From positions 1-9,302 of the forward strand of contig CAYVVW010000083.1 of the NCBI GenBank assembly GCA_964455335.1: a stretch of DNA of 9,302 nucleotides, read 5' to 3'. This DNA comes from Marvinbryantia sp964455335. Lineage in GTDB: Bacteria > Bacillota > Clostridia > Lachnospirales > Lachnospiraceae. The notes beneath the pieces were generated by a model. It did not search any database. It worked only from the letters and a program-made list of their open reading frames with translations, and was not told the DNA's origin. The position numbers and the translations under genes are program-made. Positions 6,141 to 9,302 of this stretch are shown piece by piece. How positions within the stretch are numbered: position 1 is the first letter of the stretch; every line of letters starts with the position of its first letter.

Positions 6141-7190
6141 CCCGCTCACCGGCGCGCAGCTCTGCCGGATCATGAGTTTTCCCTCCAGCTCGACTTTGAC
6201 GACGCTGCTGTGCCCTCCGCGGATGCGATCCAGCAAGAGGTAGACCGCAAATTTGCCCATTTCCGCTTTCGGAAGCCCGACGGTCGTCAGCATCGGCTTG
6301 CAATTCTGCGCCTCATAAATGTCGTCGCTGCTGATGATGGACGGCGCGTAGCCCTGCCGTTTTAGGGTGCGCAGGCACTTCAAAGCCCCGATGGCCGTGA
6401 TGTCGTTTGCGCAATAAATGCCGGTCGGCGGGTCTTTTCTTTGAAGGAGCCTGCGCATCGCGTCGTGGCCCTGTATCTCTGTCTGATTTGTCTCGATGAT
6501 GGATTCCGGCACAATCTCCAAATGGTGCTTTTCGAGGACTTGCAAAAATCCCTTGTACCGCGACTCGTTGTGGCAAGCCCCGATATACCCGAGGCGCGTG
6601 TGCCCCAACGCCAGCAAATAATCCAGCGCGGTTTCCACGATTTTGACCCCGTCGCACAGAACCTCGTCCACCTCAAAATTGGTGGAATTGCGGTTGACGG
6701 AAACGATGTGCCGAAATGCGAATTTCAGTTTTTTCAACGCGAGGTTGTGGCATTTGCCCATCACCAAAAGCCCATCGCACGTATGCTCCATGTCGCCCAG
6801 CATATTTTGGATGATTTGGTCAATGTTTTCGTTTTTGCATTTTTTCTCGTCCGAAAAAATCGGCATGTGCCACACTTTTAGCAAGATGCACATGTGCCTG
6901 TGGATCTCGCTCTCGATGATATGCAACAGTTCGGTAAAAAACGGGTCGGTCTGCACCACGTCCGTATTGGTCATCAGGACGCAGATGCAGGCCGCCTGTT
7001 GGGTTCTTTCCCGCCCGCCCGTGCGCAGGCTGCGCGCCGCCTCATTGGGGGAGTAGTTCATCTCCATGGCGATTTCCCATATTTTTTCGCGCAGCCCCGG
7101 CGTTTGGGATTGGTAGTCAGGGTTGTTGAGCACCCTGGAAACTGTGGAGGGGGAAACCCCCGCCCGTTCCGCTATTTTCTTGATTGACAT
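6135..7190 (-). CDS. LacI-family transcriptional regulator
   Basis: A 351-residue LacI/GalR-type regulator. The helix-turn-helix is at residues 2-24 (IKKIAERAGVSPSTVSRVLN), followed by the hinge-helix region around YSPNEAARSLRTG (46-58). The rest is a periplasmic-binding-protein-like effector domain with typical pieces GHTRLGYIG, GIYCANDITAIGAL and TVGLPKAEMGKFAVYLL. The ATG at 7188-7190 is chosen over the upstream ATG at 7230 because the helix-turn-helix normally begins at residue 2-4; AGGA lies 6 nt upstream. It lies 371 nt upstream of sulfatase 2 on the same strand, and a perfect palindrome sits before its own predicted promoter. Control of the sulfatase/SBP genes and of itself by a sugar ligand is the natural inference. 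The ligand is unknown. Confidence 0.9.
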   Translation of the reverse strand: MSIKKIAERAGVSPSTVSRVLNNPDYQSQTPGLREKIWEIAMEMNYSPNEAARSLRTGGRERTQQAACICVLMTNTDVVQTDPFFTELLHIIESEIHRHMCILLKVWHMPIFSDEKKCKNENIDQIIQNMLGDMEHTCDGLLVMGKCHNLALKKLKFAFRHIVSVNRNSTNFEVDEVLCDGVKIVETALDYLLALGHTRLGYIGACHNESRYKGFLQVLEKHHLEIVPESIIETNQTEIQGHDAMRRLLQRKDPPTGIYCANDITAIGALKCLRTLKRQGYAPSIISSDDIYEAQNCKPMLTTVGLPKAEMGKFAVYLLLDRIRGGHSSVVKVELEGKLMIRQSCAPVSGR

Positions 7191-7222
7191 CGCTGATCCT
7201 GCCTGTTCTAAAGGATGAGAAA

Positions 7223-7251
7223 ACTGTACCATTCAGGCGGGAAAAAACCAA
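7223..7251 (-). promoter_or_regulatory. Probable promoter of the LacI-family gene
   Basis: On the minus strand TTGGTT (7246-7251) and TACAGT (7223-7228) are 17 nt apart, and the -10 is preceded by TGG, which makes an extended -10. The placement gives a short leader to the ATG at 7190. The operator at 7263-7274 lies just upstream of the -35. Confidence 0.4.
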
Positions 7252-7262
7252 GCCGAAAACAA

Positions 7263-7274
7263 GAAAACGTTTTC
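7263..7274. promoter_or_regulatory. Perfect LacI/cre-type palindrome before the LacI-family gene (site C)
   Basis: GAAAACGTTTTC is a perfect 12-bp palindrome centred on CG, the classical core of LacI-family operators. In context TGAAAACGTTTTCT (minus strand) matches the cre consensus at 13 of 14 positions. It lies 5 nt after the stop codon of the siderophore-binding protein and 11 nt upstream of the predicted -35 of the regulator gene, a position that fits autoregulation or CcpA control. Confidence 0.6.
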
Positions 7275-7279
7275 AAGCC

Positions 7280-8314
7280 TTATGGGAGCAATGCCGTTTC
7301 CAAATCAGAGAGCATGGTGTCAAGTGCCGTAATGCCTCCCTCGGCGGTATACCACGCGGACGGGGTGTCCATGATGACAAGATGCCCATTCTTGTAAGCG
7401 TCCGTCTCCGCGACCAGCTCATTGTCCATAATGTCGGCCGCAAGTTTCGCGCCCTCCTGCCCGATTGCGGAATCGCGGTCTAACACAAAAATATAAGCCG
7501 GGTTTAATTCCGCAATCAGCTCAAAGGAAGATTCCTCGCCGTGCGCGGAACTCGTCTCTGCGGTTTCCTTGCCCGCATTTTCGCTTGCGGCTTCCGTTTC
7601 TTCTTTTTTCTGGCCGCCGTCGCCGCCCCCTCTTTCGTTTGCGGACGCCAGGTCAGCCCCAATATTTTCAAACCCGATTTCTTTTGCGATCAGGGAGCAA
7701 CGCCCGTCATTTCCCAAAAGGTTAAAACTGCCGCTTGTCGCCATCCCAATCACCGCGGTCTGCCCCGCGGCCACTTCCTTCAATGCCGCGACGCGCTCGT
7801 CGAAACCGGTGAATTTTTCATCCACCATGTCCTCTAGCCCAAAAATGGAAGCAATCGTTTTCGCGTTCTGATACGTGCTTTGCACGACGCCAAGCTCCGC
7901 GTCCGTGGCCAAAAATACGACAGGCGCGATCTCGCTCAATGCGTCATAGGATTTGCTCAGACGGCCGCCGATGAAAATCAAATCCGGCTCGCAAGCCATG
8001 ACCGCTTCCAAATCCGCCTCTTTGATCGTGCCGAGATTTGCGATCGTTTCATCCTCCTCGTACTTTTTCAAATAATCCAGCGTGGTCGTGGTCGAACCCA
8101 CCACCCGATCGCCCAGCCCCAGGTTGTCCAGGATATCCAAAGATGCCAAATCCAGCATCGCGACTCTCTCCGGATCGTATGGAACTTCCATTTCGACGGC
8201 CTCTCTTGCGCCGTTTAACGTGGTAATGGTAACGGTTTCGCTTTCCGCGGACGCCATGCCCGCCATTGATACACTCATTGCTGCCGCCGCCAGGGCGATT
8301 GTCCATCTCTTCAT
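7280..8314 (-). CDS. yclQ: Iron-siderophore ABC transporter substrate-binding protein, YclQ/FatB/CeuE type
   Basis: A 344-residue class III (FecB/BtuF-like) solute-binding protein that would capture a ferric siderophore, probably of the catecholate/petrobactin type, and deliver it to an inner-membrane importer. The ATG at 8312-8314 is chosen because GAGAGG lies upstream at good spacing and the protein then opens with a clean signal peptide, MKRWTIALAAAAMSVSMAGMASA before ESE, without a lipobox cysteine. Family hallmarks are VAMLDLASLDILDNLGLGDRV (51-71), CEPDLIFIGGRLSKSYDALSEIAP (108-131) and SSFELIAELNPAYIFVLDRDSAIG (262-285). Residues about 226-262 are an acidic, low-complexity stretch rich in Gly, Glu, Lys, Ala and Ser, between the two lobes, where relatives usually have a short linker. 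It follows the ATPase gene in the same direction after 225 nt. The family assignment is secure; the exact siderophore is not. Confidence 0.88.
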   Translation of the reverse strand: MKRWTIALAAAAMSVSMAGMASAESETVTITTLNGAREAVEMEVPYDPERVAMLDLASLDILDNLGLGDRVVGSTTTTLDYLKKYEEDETIANLGTIKEADLEAVMACEPDLIFIGGRLSKSYDALSEIAPVVFLATDAELGVVQSTYQNAKTIASIFGLEDMVDEKFTGFDERVAALKEVAAGQTAVIGMATSGSFNLLGNDGRCSLIAKEIGFENIGADLASANERGGGDGGQKKEETEAASENAGKETAETSSAHGEESSFELIAELNPAYIFVLDRDSAIGQEGAKLAADIMDNELVAETDAYKNGHLVIMDTPSAWYTAEGGITALDTMLSDLETALLP

Positions 8315-8539
8315 ATCATCCATCCTCTCTTTTTGTAAAATGATAACCATGCTTGTATTGCGTTTGCCAGATACAGCCTGTTTCCCTCCGCAGCAATGCC
8401 TCGCGCCTCACCTCCCAAAAGGGGGAAACCACTCCAATGCCGAAACTGTACCCGGGCGATATACAACACACACTTCCGTGTGACTGTACCGTAGCGAAAT
8501 ATCCTGGCACGCTTAGACGATATTGCATCATTTGCTCTT
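8315..8539 (-). other. 225-nt gap between siderophore ATPase and binding-protein genes
   Basis: This is an unusually long gap inside an operon. It holds a small hairpin, CACAC/GTGTG with a four-base loop (8469-8482), and a C-rich/G-rich pair CCTCCC/GGGGG around AAAA (8411-8425). The element GGTACAGT occurs once, with a near-copy close by (GGGTACAGT), on the minus strand. I recognise no riboswitch class or gene. It may be an mRNA-processing or stability segment giving extra binding protein, or may carry an internal promoter. Confidence 0.4.
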
Positions 8540-9292
8540 TTAATAATAAATCGCCATGGGCCTGCCCTTGATGCGAATGATTTCAAAATTTACCCCATAA
8601 ATCTCGGAGAGGTTTTCTTTTGTCATCACCTCTTCCACCGTTCCGAATTTTGCGATTTTCCCATCTTTTAACGCACAGATATAATCCGAATAAAAGGAAG
8701 CATAATTGATCTCGTGCAGGACAAGGACGACGATTTTTCCAAGCTCGTCGCAGAGCCTGCGCACCATTTTCATCAGATTGGCCGCATGGTAAATATCCAG
8801 ATTATTGGTTGGCTCATCCAGCAGCACATACTCGGTGTCCTGCGCAATCACCATTGCGATATATGCCCTCTGCCTCTGGCCGCCGGACAATTCGTCAATA
8901 AATTCATGCTGTATACCCGTCAGTTCCATGTATGCGATCGCCTGATCCATCTTTTCCTCATCTTCCGCCGTCAGCCTTCCCCCTGTGTACGGAAACCTCC
9001 CGAACGCGACCAGCTCGCGAACCGTCAATTTCATCTGGATGTTGTGCGATTGGGTCAAAATGGCAAGCCGCTTCGACAAATCCTGGCTTTTCCAGTGCCG
9101 GATGTCCTTTTCGTCAAGCGCGACCGTGCCTCCGTCGCAGTGCAAAAGCCTTGAAATCATCGCCATAATCGTTGACTTTCCGGCTCCGTTCGGGCCAATC
9201 ATGGAAAGCACTTTTCCTTTCGGAATGTCCAGCGTCACATCGTCCACGACCAGCTTCCTATCATAGGATTTTTTTAGATTTTCTATCTTCAT
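8540..9292 (-). CDS. yclP: Iron-siderophore ABC transporter ATP-binding protein, YclP/FatE type
   Basis: A 250-residue ATPase that would energise ferric-siderophore import from the cytoplasmic face. All ABC motifs are intact: Walker A GPNGAGKST (33-41), Q-loop Gln81, signature LSGGQ (135-139), Walker B YVLLDEP (155-161) and H-loop His193 in VLHEINYASFYSDY. The VLHEINYASFYSD segment and the C-terminus YGVNFEIIRIKGRPMAIYY are characteristic of the YclP/FatE branch rather than FecE/FhuC. The start ATG lies 10 nt from the window edge. It overlaps a possible TGA of an upstream frame (ATGA), as would be expected for a translationally coupled permease gene lying outside the window. It is followed by the matching binding protein, in the order known from yclNOPQ. 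Iron (Fur) control would act at the operon promoter, which is not visible. Confidence 0.92.
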   Translation of the reverse strand: MKIENLKKSYDRKLVVDDVTLDIPKGKVLSMIGPNGAGKSTIMAMISRLLHCDGGTVALDEKDIRHWKSQDLSKRLAILTQSHNIQMKLTVRELVAFGRFPYTGGRLTAEDEEKMDQAIAYMELTGIQHEFIDELSGGQRQRAYIAMVIAQDTEYVLLDEPTNNLDIYHAANLMKMVRRLCDELGKIVVLVLHEINYASFYSDYICALKDGKIAKFGTVEEVMTKENLSEIYGVNFEIIRIKGRPMAIYY

Positions 9293-9302
9293 CCCCGATT
9301 TC

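Noticed and set aside
8315..8539. Cobalamin riboswitch in the siderophore operon gap
   Set aside because: The conserved B12-box sequence and CCCGCCACTG-type core could not be found on the minus strand.
8311..8586. Small open frame whose TGA overlaps the binding-protein ATG (possible coupled peptide)
   Set aside because: Its only ATG lies inside the ATPase gene, and no ribosome binding site or recognisable domain was found. The ATGA overlap may be chance.

Overview
The window looks like a draft contig from an anaerobic Bacillota-type (Firmicutes) bacterium, probably gut-associated. Reasons: strong AGGAGG-type ribosome binding sites, a MalE/UgpB-type sugar-binding protein next to sulfatases, a LacI-family regulator, cre-like palindromes, and a YclP/YclQ-type siderophore importer. 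Neither binding protein has a lipobox cysteine, which is unusual for a single-membrane Firmicute. An outer-membrane lineage is therefore possible, but the exact taxon cannot be read from the sequence. A run of 78 Ns (3704-3781) lies inside one gene.

Left part (1-5763): two paralogous pairs, each made of a sulfatase and an ABC-transporter substrate-binding protein (SBP). The first SBP (minus strand, cut by the left edge) has an in-frame TAA where its paralogue has a Tyr codon, so it is annotated as a pseudogene. Divergent from it is a 759-residue AtsA-like sulfatase (732-3011, plus). A strong hairpin separates this from the convergent second module: a 444-residue sulfatase (5763-4429) followed 28 nt later by the second SBP (4400-3096). 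Both sulfatases have the formylglycine motif and lack signal peptides. The simplest model is uptake of a small sulfated ligand by the SBP (permeases not in the window) and removal of sulfate in the cytoplasm.

Middle (5764-7279): a 371-nt intergenic region with a probable promoter, a LacI-type palindrome, two 48-bp and three 24-bp tandem repeats and small hairpins; then a LacI-family repressor (7190-6135). The palindrome upstream of sulfatase 2 shares a 15-mer with one between SBP1 and sulfatase 1. A related perfect palindrome precedes the repressor's own promoter. Together these suggest a local regulon, though CcpA-type catabolite control would explain them equally well.

Right part (7280-9302): the distal half of an iron-siderophore import operon on the minus strand, with the ATPase (9292-8540), a 225-nt structured gap, and the binding protein (8314-7280). 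The gene order matches permease-permease-ATPase-SBP as in yclNOPQ, so the permeases should lie beyond the right edge.
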